Shown: positions 36,419 to 44,277 of the stretch, in pieces
Layout of the letters: every line of letters starts with the position of its first letter
Numbering within the stretch: position 1 is the stretch's first letter
Program-made: the position numbers and the translations under genes
The notes under the pieces: model-generated
Seen by the model: only the letters and a program-made list of their open reading frames with translations
Told to the model about the DNA's origin: nothing
Database searches by the model: none
NCBI GenBank assembly: GCA_028822445.1
Contig: JAPKDQ010000003.1
Coordinates: forward strand, 62,001-126,000
Direction: 5' to 3'
DNA from: Rhodospirillaceae bacterium
GTDB lineage: Bacteria > Pseudomonadota > Alphaproteobacteria > Rhodospirillales > Rhodospirillaceae
DNA length: 64,000 nt

Positions 36419-37363
36419 TTAAAAGTAACGTTTCAAAACATTTTGTGAGCAATACCAATCGATTGCATCTTTAAAACCGGCCTCAAGACCCCACTTTGGC
36501 TGCCAGCCTTCCGGACGCGGCCCTTCCGCCACCCAATCACGATGAAGTAGCTCGGGCACTTTTCCGATCGTCAGCATGGCCGGAGACCGAATCAGGAGCG
36601 CTTTGAGGCTGCCAATGCACCCCATTGCCCACAAAAATATGTTCGGTAGGTAAACAAGTCTAGCTGGTCGACCCACCCCCCTTTCTGCAGCATCCGCCAA
36701 GTCTTGCCAACTATATCCCCCGACCTGACCGTCATCAATTTCGAGCGGCGCGCTGCCTTGATCTCCTTGGCAACAGACAAGAACAGCCTCCGCAACATCG
36801 CCCACATGGATCAAAGACATGCAGGTGTCGGCGGGACCCGGCGCAATCATGAAGCCGTTCACCGCCATCTGAAAAAGGCGCACTGTCTCTCGGTCACCGG
36901 GTCCATAGATAGCCGGAGGACGCAGGATCACCGTGTTAAACTTTTGAGCATACTCATTCACGACCATCTCAGCGGCACGCTTACTGGCCGCATAGGGTGA
37001 CAGTTTTTCTTCGCGGGCCGCCAAAGACGACACCAAGACGAACCGCTTAACGTCAGCTTGGACAGCGGCCTCGGCAACGGCCCGGGTTCCATCTCGATTG
37101 ACCCGAAAGAAAGCATCCCGGTTCAGCGCCTTGATCGCCCCCGCCGCATGGACCACGACATCAGCGCCGGACACCAACTCTGTCAGCCCTACTTGGTCCT
37201 CAAGCGTTCCAGTAATCCACCGCAGGCCATCATCGGTGTCTAAGGGCCTTGGATGACGGTCCAGCGCCCGAACATGATGTCCCTTTTCCCGCGCCGCACG
37301 AATGATGTGACCACCGAGAAATCCAGTCGCTCCCGTCACAGCAATGGTAAAAGGTTTTGTCAC
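36419..37363 (-). CDS. NAD-dependent epimerase/reductase, candidate ceramide reductase (CerR-like)
   Basis: A 314-residue extended short-chain dehydrogenase/reductase starting with GTG at 37363. Rossmann motif TGATGFLGGHI at residues 10-20, then VVVHAAGAIK, and the catalytic tetrad tyrosine and lysine in SPYAASKRAAE (YxxxK, near residue 125). In Caulobacter the family member in the ceramide operon (CerR) reduces the oxidised ceramide carbonyl. The gene is 15 bases downstream of the acyl-AMP ligase and 102 bases upstream of acp. Assignment by context. Confidence 0.8.
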   Translation of the reverse strand: MTKPFTIAVTGATGFLGGHIIRAAREKGHHVRALDRHPRPLDTDDGLRWITGTLEDQVGLTELVSGADVVVHAAGAIKALNRDAFFRVNRDGTRAVAEAAVQADVKRFVLVSSLAAREEKLSPYAASKRAAEMVVNEYAQKFNTVILRPPAIYGPGDRETVRLFQMAVNGFMIAPGPADTCMSLIHVGDVAEAVLVCCQGDQGSAPLEIDDGQVGGYSWQDLADAAERGVGRPARLVYLPNIFLWAMGCIGSLKALLIRSPAMLTIGKVPELLHRDWVAEGPRPEGWQPKWGLEAGFKDAIDWYCSQNVLKRYF

Positions 37364-37378
37364 GGCTAGGACGGCGCG

Positions 37379-39112
37379 CTATGCGCTGGGAGCCAAAGGT
37401 TGAAGATCACCCGTCAAGAAGCTCGCCTTGGCTTTACCGCGCGCGAGTTTACCAGACGATGTTTTTGGCAACGTCCGCGGCGGAACGAGAATCACATCAC
37501 AGGCCAAGCCAACTTGATCTTGAACACGCGCCCTCACTTCGGCCGCAATGGCGTCGCGAACATCTGCTGCCGACGGCCGGCACTGCACCAATATAGTTGG
37601 CTTTTCGCCGCCATCATCTTGTTCCAGGGTGAAGGCTGCCGCGTCTCCTGACCGCATGCCCTCCATACGCTCAACCGTCCACTCAATATCTTGCGGCCAA
37701 TAATTGCGGCCATTGACAATCATCATATCTTTGGATCGACCGACGATGACTAATTCATCACCAATGAAATAGCCAAGGTCTCCGGTATCGAGCCAACCAT
37801 CATGGATGCAAGCATCCGTTGCTTCCTGATCGCCATAATAACCCCGCATCACGCTTGGGCCGTCAAAAAATACGCGTCCGATTTCCCGCTCAGCCATGGC
37901 CCTGCCATATTCGTCACGGATTTCGACTGTATGGCCAGCAATGATACGACCACAGGCAACAAACGTCCGACCAACGCCAGAGCCGTCATCCTCTACGGGA
38001 ATAGCACGGTGATTGTCGCCTAATTCTTGCTTGGAAATATGGTCGAGGATCATACCCGTTCCTGGTGTGCTAAAACTCACACCGAGAACGCATTCGGCCA
38101 GACCATACGATGCATTGAAGGACCGATTAGAAAAACCACAGGGCCGAAAAACATCGTCAAAACCGCGCATCACAAGTGGCTTGATCATTTCGCCACCAAT
38201 GCCCGCGACACGCCAACTGGACAAATCCAGGTCAGGTGCCGTTGCACTGGACGATGCAAACCGGCGACTACACAGCTCATATCCGAAGCTTGGCCCGTAG
38301 GACATCGTGCCTTTATTATCACTGATCAGTCTTAGCCAGGTCAGCGGCCGGCGCGCAAAATCTTCCGTGGAGAGATAATCAACAGTGGTCTGTGAGGTTA
38401 AACACCCCAACATAAAACCAACCAAGCCCATATCATGATAGAAGGGGAGCCAGGATACCGCGCGCTCTCCTGATGCATTGCCGACTGCTTTGTTCATGGC
38501 TGCACAATTTACCATAAGGTTTGTGTGCGACACAGCGACCCCCTTAGGAAAGCGTGTGCTGCCCGAACTGTATTGCAGATAACACAGGTCATCCGGACCA
38601 CCGGACTTCAAACTATCGCCTTTAGGCAGTGCGGTGAGATCGTTCAACGTTCCGATCAAAAGCAAATCAAGTCCGTTGGTCGCGTCTTCGACAAATGGCA
38701 AGAAACCTTCTGGTGTAATCACCATCCTCGAGCCCGAGGACGTAATCTGATTGCGAATTTGATCAACGTAGGCGTCACGGCGACCAAACGCGACAGGCGT
38801 CGGCATCGGTACGGGGATGGCCCCCGCGTATTGGCACGCGAAGAATGCGACAAGAAAGGCTGGCGCAGTCTCAGCTAAGAGAGCGACACGGTCGCCGGGG
38901 ACAACTCCACCACCAACGAGATTCAAAGCCGCAGCTTTTGCACGCGCACTCAGCTTGGCAAAAGGCAGGACATGCTCCAAATCGCCGCGAGACGAATAGA
39001 AGTTAAACCCTGTCTCGCCCTGCGCCGCATAATCAAGCGCATCGGGAAGCGTCGGAAAATCAGCCAGCCGCTTTGAGAGATTAATATTATCTGTGGGTGT
39101 TGGTGAGGACAT
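37379..39112 (-). CDS. Fatty acyl-AMP ligase / acyl-ACP synthetase (AasR-like)
   Basis: A 577-residue ANL-superfamily enzyme that activates a fatty acid to acyl-AMP and loads it on an acyl carrier protein. Adenylation motifs are LQYSSGSTRFPKGV (near residue 180), SYGPSFGYEL, GLAECVLG, and DTGDLGYF with the C-terminal swivel containing GRNYWPQDIE and SGKLARGKAK. The FAAL-type insertion is suggested by its YGPSFGYEL segment. It is the first gene of the spt-acp-cerR-ligase operon and would charge the adjacent ACP. Start ATG 39112. Confidence 0.87.
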   Translation of the reverse strand: MSSPTPTDNINLSKRLADFPTLPDALDYAAQGETGFNFYSSRGDLEHVLPFAKLSARAKAAALNLVGGGVVPGDRVALLAETAPAFLVAFFACQYAGAIPVPMPTPVAFGRRDAYVDQIRNQITSSGSRMVITPEGFLPFVEDATNGLDLLLIGTLNDLTALPKGDSLKSGGPDDLCYLQYSSGSTRFPKGVAVSHTNLMVNCAAMNKAVGNASGERAVSWLPFYHDMGLVGFMLGCLTSQTTVDYLSTEDFARRPLTWLRLISDNKGTMSYGPSFGYELCSRRFASSSATAPDLDLSSWRVAGIGGEMIKPLVMRGFDDVFRPCGFSNRSFNASYGLAECVLGVSFSTPGTGMILDHISKQELGDNHRAIPVEDDGSGVGRTFVACGRIIAGHTVEIRDEYGRAMAEREIGRVFFDGPSVMRGYYGDQEATDACIHDGWLDTGDLGYFIGDELVIVGRSKDMMIVNGRNYWPQDIEWTVERMEGMRSGDAAAFTLEQDDGGEKPTILVQCRPSAADVRDAIAAEVRARVQDQVGLACDVILVPPRTLPKTSSGKLARGKAKASFLTGDLQPLAPSA

Positions 39113-39477
39113 GGCCCGTCCGAAGGGTAACGAAAGAAAAGTAATTTACTTTATCTACACCGGACAGGGAACCGGTCAAATCAAGCTTTGCAACAAGTCT
39201 TTCACATCATCACGCTACTCCCCCTTAGTCCGCGTCGGCCCCTTTTACAGGACCGTGAATTGATGCCCCCAATAGTGAGGCGGTTTCATTCGTTAACTGT
39301 CCAATGGCCTCAGTCTATTCGCCGCATCAATCTCTCGCAGACTAAGAGGCACCACTCTGCCTTAGTCTGGTCTTACGGAAAAGGGCCAAGATTCAACGTT
39401 TAGGCCTTTTTCGCCTGGCTGGCCGAAGCCACATAAACCCCACTTTGTTGACGGATTTGGGGTTCCACTTCCACAAG

Positions 39478-39507
39478 TTAACGTTAGTGTTAGGTATTGT
39501 TTATAGT
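39478..39507 (+). promoter_or_regulatory. Possible promoter for the hydrolase leader
   Basis: TTAACG (39478-39483) is followed after 18 bases by TATAGT (39502-39507), a fair sigma-70 match, 15 bases before the start of the small ORF at 39522. A transcript from here would have a leader of about 270 bases before the hydrolase start. Confidence 0.3.
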
Positions 39508-39521
39508 CCCGGAAGGTGCTT

Positions 39522-39608
39522 ATGACAGGCCGTTATGCTCTTAGTTATGCCCCTGAAAAAGGGGCTCGTTCGCAGGTTTCGGTCGGGCTCGGCTGGGCGG
39601 CGATATAG
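39522..39608 (+). CDS. Possible 28-residue leader peptide
   Basis: An ATG at 39522 is preceded by GGAAGG at 39511-39516 (5 bases apart) and a promoter-like pair. The frame runs 28 codons to TAG at 39606-39608, beginning MTGRYALSYAPEKG. The GCCCC/GGGGC hairpin lies inside the ORF. It might be a translated leader for the downstream hydrolase gene. I do not recognise the peptide, and it may be chance. Confidence 0.25.
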   Translation: MTGRYALSYAPEKGARSQVSVGLGWAAI

Positions 39609-39785
39609 ATTATTTTATATTTATAGCAGCCTGTGGTCAAAGCAATCAGAAACCGAGCCCGCATGCAGCAGCCCGCCGTGTTGGGCCAAGGCTCTCCTAG
39701 AAGGCCAATGCGCATTGTTAAACGCATCCCATTTGGGCCAACTTGAACACGGGGGAAAAGAAAGACGGATAGAAAAGGACACATT

Positions 39786-40637
39786 ATGTCGGCCAGGGTT
39801 GACCGCGCGTTTACACGCATCGCTGAAGGGCAAGTGCATTATCGAACCTGTGGAGACAAGTCCTCAGGAGACCGTAAACCGCTCTACATGATTCACGCCT
39901 CGCCCTCCTCCTCGGTCAACCTTGTGCCGATTATGGAAGTCTTAGGCGAGACCCGGCGCGTAATTGCTCCGGATACACTGGGGTTTGGAGATTCCCCTCC
40001 ACCAACACAAGACATCCCTAAGGCCGATGATTACGCTGAAAGCATTGTGCGGGTCATGGACTCCCTGAGTCTAGACCAATGCGATGTATATGGTAGCCAC
40101 ACGGGGGCCCACATCGCCTGCGAATTTGCGATTAATTATCCAGACAGAGTTGGTCGATTGGTATTCGACGGCATTGGAATGTTTTCACCGGAAGACAAGG
40201 CGGACTTCCTGGCGAACTACGCTCCTGAAGTGCACCCAGACGAATTCGGCAAACATCTCATTTGGGCCTGGAATTTTGTTAGAGATCAAGCCCTTCACTT
40301 TCCATACTTCAAGCGCACACCCGAATTTCGCCAAGCCAACGCATCCATGCCGACACCGGACTCGATACAGCGGATCGTTTTAGAAGTCTTAAAAGGACTC
40401 ACCACCTATCACAAAGGATACCACGCCGCGTTTGGCCATGATGATCGGGCCCGCCTGCCGTTGATCACACACCGCACACTATGCACAGCGTCCAAGGACG
40501 ACCCACTTGTCGGCGGTGTAGAGGAAGCCGCGTCTTTGGTCCCCAATTCAGAAAAAGCAGTGCTTCCGAACGAGCGCACACCTGAAGACGTCGCGGAAAA
40601 AGCGTTAAAAATAAACGCTTTTCTCGACAGCCCCTAA
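39786..40637 (+). CDS. Alpha/beta hydrolase-fold protein with GSHTG nucleophile elbow
   Basis: A 283-residue protein of the alpha/beta hydrolase fold. The oxyanion region reads MIHASPSSS (residues 35-43), followed by PDTLGFGDSPPP, but the nucleophile elbow is YGSHTGAH with histidine 105 at the position normally held by Ser, Asp or Cys (G-x-Nu-x-G). Some MhpC-like relatives have such GxHTG motifs, with unknown chemistry. A late acidic residue (SKDDPL, about 238) and no obvious C-terminal catalytic His are seen. Start ATG at 39786 after an A/G-rich stretch. It may not be a classical hydrolase. Confidence 0.75.
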   Translation: MSARVDRAFTRIAEGQVHYRTCGDKSSGDRKPLYMIHASPSSSVNLVPIMEVLGETRRVIAPDTLGFGDSPPPTQDIPKADDYAESIVRVMDSLSLDQCDVYGSHTGAHIACEFAINYPDRVGRLVFDGIGMFSPEDKADFLANYAPEVHPDEFGKHLIWAWNFVRDQALHFPYFKRTPEFRQANASMPTPDSIQRIVLEVLKGLTTYHKGYHAAFGHDDRARLPLITHRTLCTASKDDPLVGGVEEAASLVPNSEKAVLPNERTPEDVAEKALKINAFLDSP

Positions 40638-40641
40638 ATTA

Positions 40642-41208
40642 CTAGAGCGGTGGCCCTGCAATCGTAATCATGAGAGTTTCTGTCCGCGGCGCCCGGAACA
40701 TAGTCACAGTCTTTCCATTTGTTTGCGTGCTCGCACCACGGCCAGAAAAAGCGGCATCGATATTAACACCCACCCAATCTGGACCCTCAGCCCAATCCGG
40801 CAACACGCGGTCCACAAGAATTGAAACCGCATTAACGTTGCGCAATCGAACGAGTAAGCTTTGCTCTGGCAGCGCGGCCATTAAATTCGCGGAGGTCAGC
40901 CCCTCGGGTGGACCAATCAACTCAAGTGTTGTTTGACCATCCGTTGATCGGCCAACGAATCGGGCACGTCCGTCTGCCAAGGGCACAAAATCAAACCCAA
41001 GGTTGAATGGCGCTCGCTCAAAGACGTCCGTCAATGACGTGCGACTCACTCCCAAGCTTGCCGTTTTACGCAAAGGGTCAGCCAGCAATGAATACTGCTG
41101 TTGTTGTGGCGCGTTCGGTACTGAGGTTCTTTGACCTGACACATAGTACATGTACACGGACAACCCCAGCAGCAGGCTGTAAACAACATATCTTAACCGT
41201 TTTGGCAT
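40642..41208 (-). CDS. Hypothetical membrane-anchored protein
   Basis: A 188-residue protein with an N-terminal hydrophobic segment (about residues 8-24, YVVYSLLLGLSVYMYYV) after a basic KRLR start, so probably an inner-membrane anchor or uncleaved signal, with the rest in the periplasm. The rest shows alternating beta-strand-like pattern (LLVRLRNVNAVSILVDRVLP) and no catalytic motif I know. It converges with the hydrolase gene with 4 bases between the stops. I do not recognise a family. Confidence 0.7.
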   Translation of the reverse strand: MPKRLRYVVYSLLLGLSVYMYYVSGQRTSVPNAPQQQQYSLLADPLRKTASLGVSRTSLTDVFERAPFNLGFDFVPLADGRARFVGRSTDGQTTLELIGPPEGLTSANLMAALPEQSLLVRLRNVNAVSILVDRVLPDWAEGPDWVGVNIDAAFSGRGASTQTNGKTVTMFRAPRTETLMITIAGPPL

Positions 41209-41357
41209 AGCTCTGTGGGCACCCTAACCTTCAGCGTTCTCACGCCGAAATCCTGTCGCCGTTCTGTCGCTTTGGCTTAACGTGGCCAACATCGCGGCGT
41301 ATTGTCACTATAGGTAGTGTTACTCTCGAAAAGCGTGATAATCGAGGAGAAGGCGCA

Positions 41358-41810
41358 ATGTCAGAGAAATTATCGAATCAATCAATCACTGAACAGTGGG
41401 CGCGGAACGCGAAAAATCAGCGAGCACGCTTTGCTGATTACGCCCTAGATCCGGCCCATACGGTCACCACAACTCTCTATGATGGTCTGGCGCGAGTAAT
41501 ATGGAACAGCAGCGTAATAGCTGAAAGCGTTAACGCGATAGAGCTTCACGAACGAAAGCACGACCCCGTTTTTTATTTTCCACAGAAAGACGTCAAGCTT
41601 AAGCTGTTCACACGAACCGATCATGCAACACACTGCCCCTACAAAGGTGATGCATCCTATTGGTCACTCAACGCCGACCGAGACTTGGCAGAAAATGCAG
41701 CTTGGGCGTACGAGTCGCCGATAGAAGCGATGTCCACAATCAACGGCTTCATGGCTTTCTACCTAGACGCCATGGGTAAAAAATTTGGCCTAATACTAGA
41801 AACCACTTGA
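41358..41810 (+). CDS. DUF427 family protein
   Basis: A 150-residue protein with the DUF427 core: VTTTLYDGLARVIWNSSVIAES-type strand, then VFYFPQKDVKL, HCPYKGDASYW with the family's conserved cysteine, and AWAYESPIEAMSTINGFMAFY at the C-terminus. Function of the family is unknown; members occur singly or as fused repeats. ATG at 41358 follows GAGGAGAAGG. It is plus-strand and 182 bases upstream of the bufferin operon, but nothing else links them. Confidence 0.85.
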   Translation: MSEKLSNQSITEQWARNAKNQRARFADYALDPAHTVTTTLYDGLARVIWNSSVIAESVNAIELHERKHDPVFYFPQKDVKLKLFTRTDHATHCPYKGDASYWSLNADRDLAENAAWAYESPIEAMSTINGFMAFYLDAMGKKFGLILETT

Positions 41811-41992
41811 TACAAAAGCCTTTTAAGCCAGCATTTTAGACCCTCACACGTCTGTAAGGTAATTTTACGCATGTATGATTGGCGTATTACCTCTTCGTTT
41901 CTATGATGGGTGTGTCAGGTATGATGCATACGCAAACAACCGAGACGCCTTTTTCAAGCCGCGATGACGCGGCACACTAAATGGAGTTCACT

Positions 41993-42298
41993 ATGTCAGA
42001 CAGCAAACTAAACACACTCACTCTCGCCGCTGCCGTTGCCGGTGCCGTTTCAATGGCAGCCATGACAATCCCATCAACAGCGTCTGCTGCTGGCAAAGAA
42101 AAATGCTACGGCGTTTCTAAGGCCGGTGAGAATGGCTGCGCAAACATTTCAGGCACGCATTCATGCGCTGGTCAATCGACAGTCGCGTTTGACAACGGCG
42201 AATGGAAACTGGTTGCCGAAGGCAGCTGCGTCAAAATGGGTGGCAGCCTTGAAGGATCGGAAGGCGTCAACGAAGAGGCCGCAATGAAGGCTAGCTAA
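41993..42298 (+). CDS. bufA: Bufferin precursor peptide, DUF2282 (BufA1-like)
   Basis: A 101-residue exported peptide. The ATG at 41993 (MSDSKLN) is six bases after GGAG at 41983-41986, which decides the start over an upstream ATG at 41981. A signal peptide ends at TASA near residue 32, then the mature part has four cysteines, C38, C49, C58 and C79, in contexts EKCYG, NGCAN, HSCAG and GSCVK, typical of DUF2282 bufferins. These cysteines become modified by the BufB enzyme and the product chelates metal such as copper in the periplasm, as described for bufferins in Caulobacter. It precedes bufB by 31 bases. Confidence 0.92.
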   Translation: MSDSKLNTLTLAAAVAGAVSMAAMTIPSTASAAGKEKCYGVSKAGENGCANISGTHSCAGQSTVAFDNGEWKLVAEGSCVKMGGSLEGSEGVNEEAAMKAS

Positions 42299-42329
42299 GC
42301 CGCGCTCTGGTAATAAGAGAGCGTCAAAG

Positions 42330-43232
42330 GTGCCTCCCCCCTCTCCCCAAGACCCTTCAACTAGCTCAACTCGGCCAAGCCCGATTCCTGCGGCAGCAGG
42401 GGTCGGGCTTCGCCACCCACACATAGCTGCCTTTGCAGACGGGGTCGCGGAAGCGACATGGGTTGAAATTCACAGCGAAAATTTTTTTGCGCCCGGCGGC
42501 CCACGCATGGCGCAACTGGATCGTGTCCGAAAGAACTATCCCATCAGTTGCCATGGCGTCGGCTTGTCTCTTGGAACAGCAGAAGGTTTGGATCAAGACC
42601 ACCTTCGCACGCTGTGCCGCTTGGTCGATCGCATAGACCCTATCCTTGTTTCAGAGCACTTATCATTCAGCGTGGTCGATAACATCTACGTCAACGATTT
42701 GCTGCCTTTGCCTTACACCGAGGAAGCCCTTGAGGTTGTCACGAGAAATATTGACCAAACCCAGGAAGCTCTCGGGCGACAAATTCTTTTGGAAAATCCA
42801 TCCTCCTATCTCACATTCACAGACTCAACATTTACTGAGTGTGCATTTCTTTCAGCGTTGGTTGAACGCACCGGTTGTGGATTACTTCTCGACGTCAACA
42901 ACATCTACGTTAGCGCACAGAACAACGGTATCGATGCAGTCGCGTATTTAGATGGTATTCCCGGCAATGCAGTTCAAGAAATTCATTTGGCGGGCCACAC
43001 GGTCAATGGCGCCGATGATGACCGGCTGCTTATTGACACACATGGCGACGTCATTGCTGACCCTGTCTGGACCCTTTACGAAAAAACCTTAAATAAGATC
43101 GGACCGCGCCCGACGCTCATCGAGTGGGATACGAATATTCCTGAGCTCAATAAACTTCTGGCCGAGGCGGGTAAGGCGCAAAGCCGCTTAGATGCCATAT
43201 CCGACAATAAGGGTTCGACCCGTGTTGCATGA
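42330..43232 (+). CDS. bufB: DUF692 / MNIO enzyme BufB
   Basis: A 300-residue multinuclear non-heme iron oxygenase that modifies cysteines of the precursor. Visible metal-ligand motifs are AGVGLRHPH at the front, VEIHSENFF, ISCHGVGLSLG, VSEHLSFS, LDVNNIYVSA, EIHLAGHTVNG and LIEWDTNIPE, all hallmarks of DUF692. It starts with GTG at 42330. The start of bufC overlaps its 3' end, so translation is coupled. Its substrate is expected to be the adjacent bufA product. Confidence 0.93.
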   Translation: MPPPSPQDPSTSSTRPSPIPAAAGVGLRHPHIAAFADGVAEATWVEIHSENFFAPGGPRMAQLDRVRKNYPISCHGVGLSLGTAEGLDQDHLRTLCRLVDRIDPILVSEHLSFSVVDNIYVNDLLPLPYTEEALEVVTRNIDQTQEALGRQILLENPSSYLTFTDSTFTECAFLSALVERTGCGLLLDVNNIYVSAQNNGIDAVAYLDGIPGNAVQEIHLAGHTVNGADDDRLLIDTHGDVIADPVWTLYEKTLNKIGPRPTLIEWDTNIPELNKLLAEAGKAQSRLDAISDNKGSTRVA

Positions 43233-43983
43233 ACTTCAACGCAACTTCGCATCTGTTGCACTTAAAAATGTGACAGCACCACTACTGCCTCACATTGAGG
43301 GCCCAGCTGGCAGCAAAGAACGACGGTTAGGCGTCTATCATGCCAATACAATCAATAGCCTTATTGACGTTCTTTCTGACGCGTACCCCGTTACTCAACG
43401 AATTGTAGGTGAGCGGTTTTTTAGCACGCTCGCAAAAAGCTTCATCGAGACCGCACCACCGCGCCAACCAACTCTTTTTCGCTATGGCAGTAGCCTCGGG
43501 GATTTTCTTGGTGACTTCGCACCAGCACAAGACGTGCCCTATCTGGCAGATATAGCTAGACTAGAATGGGCAAGAATAGCGGCTTACTTTGCTGAAGACT
43601 ACGAGCCGCTTAATCCTCAGAAATTGTCAGCAATCGGTCCAGAAAAGATTGGCGATGTGTGCTTCAAGATTGCCCCTTCCCTTCATCTCGTTGAATCACC
43701 CTACCCAATTTTCCAGGTTTGGGCTGTCAATCAGCCAAGCTGCAACACCGTGCCCGCAATAGATTTCACAAACGCTGAACAGGGTTTTGTCTCTCGGCAA
43801 GCGAACGAGGTCTTTCAACACGCAGTTACGCCGGGAACATTTCATTGGCTCAGAGCCTTATCTGACGGTAGCACCCTTGGCGCCGCAACCAATGATGCCA
43901 TGCGTCACGATCAGAACTTCGACCTACAGAACACACTTCGCCAACACCTGGCAGACGGCACATTCACGACCATTTACATCTAA
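43222..43983 (+). CDS. bufC: DUF2063 family protein BufC
   Basis: A 253-residue DUF2063 protein, the partner that binds the precursor and BufB. I choose the GTG at 43222 (VLHELQRNF), preceded by AAGGG (43207-43211) and overlapping the bufB stop by 11 bases, since the conserved LxELQ front begins there; a start at 43192 is possible. Motifs are LGVYHANTINSLIDVLSDAYPV, and RYGSSLGDFLGDF. It completes the bufABC trio. A DoxX gene, frequent in this operon type, is absent apart from a possible remnant. Confidence 0.9.
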   Translation: MLHELQRNFASVALKNVTAPLLPHIEGPAGSKERRLGVYHANTINSLIDVLSDAYPVTQRIVGERFFSTLAKSFIETAPPRQPTLFRYGSSLGDFLGDFAPAQDVPYLADIARLEWARIAAYFAEDYEPLNPQKLSAIGPEKIGDVCFKIAPSLHLVESPYPIFQVWAVNQPSCNTVPAIDFTNAEQGFVSRQANEVFQHAVTPGTFHWLRALSDGSTLGAATNDAMRHDQNFDLQNTLRQHLADGTFTTIYI

Positions 43984-44025
43984 CAGAGCGACCTTTTTGG
44001 ATAACGAGAGCGAAGGACGAGAACA

Positions 44026-44064
44026 ATGATCAACTATATTGAAAAGCTCAGCGGCCATTCTTGA
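44026..44064 (+). pseudogene. Possible remnant of a DoxX-type gene
   Basis: Directly after bufC, an AGGACGAG ribosome site precedes ATG at 44026 and a 12-codon frame, MINYIEKLSGHS, ending TGA at 44064. DoxX proteins in bufferin operons commonly start with a similar short polar stretch before their first helix. No later frame continues it convincingly up to 44150. It may be a decayed gene or chance. Confidence 0.25.
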
Positions 44065-44158
44065 ACAGTTACTCCTCAAATGCCGTGCGTCCGAACATGG
44101 CATCGCTAATTTCTCCAGCATCCCCTAATTGCCTCGCCGCCTCATTTTAACGCGAACC

Positions 44159-44184
44159 AAGGCCCCAAATATTTTTGGTGCCTT
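44159..44184 (+). terminator. Candidate terminator between convergent buf operon and acyl-CoA ligase
   Basis: A hairpin with stem AAGGC-c-CCAAA / TTTGG-t-GCCTT (10 pairs, one mismatch) and a TATT loop is followed by AATTTAG. It lies 176 bases past bufC and 94 bases before the convergent ligase stop, a good place for a shared terminator. The T run is weak. Confidence 0.4.
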
Positions 44185-44277
44185 AATTTAGTAACGAACC
44201 GTATTAATTAAGAAGTCCGGGGGCTCAATTTCAAATTCCATTCTCGCTTGATGGATGAAAGAAAACCGGCGCATAGC

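Larger units (their letters stand above)
39113..39785. other. 673-base intergenic region with several hairpins
   Basis: No long gene is supported here. Both flanking genes point outward, so promoters for each are expected. Inverted repeats seen: CAGACTAAG/CTTAGTCTG (39338-39346 with 39361-39369), an AAAAGG(G)CC/GGCCTTTT hairpin (39379-39410), ACCCCA/TGGGGT (about 39436-39464), GCCCC/GGGGC (39549-39565) and CGGGCTCGG/CCGAGCCCG (39584-39592 with 39653-39661). A small ORF with a ribosome site sits inside. The density of hairpins is higher than elsewhere in the window and may mark a structured leader or an ncRNA. Confidence 0.5.

Noticed and set aside
39379-39410. Hairpin with T run as terminator
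   Set aside because: It lies between divergent genes, so no transcript is known to end there; listed only as part of the structured region.
41879-41971. A 30-residue frame ahead of bufA (MIGVLPLRFYDG…)
   Set aside because: No ribosome site, and it ends inside the hairpin; probably chance.
44065-44158. Continuation of DoxX by a frameshift
   Set aside because: None of the three frames gives DoxX-like hydrophobic segments.
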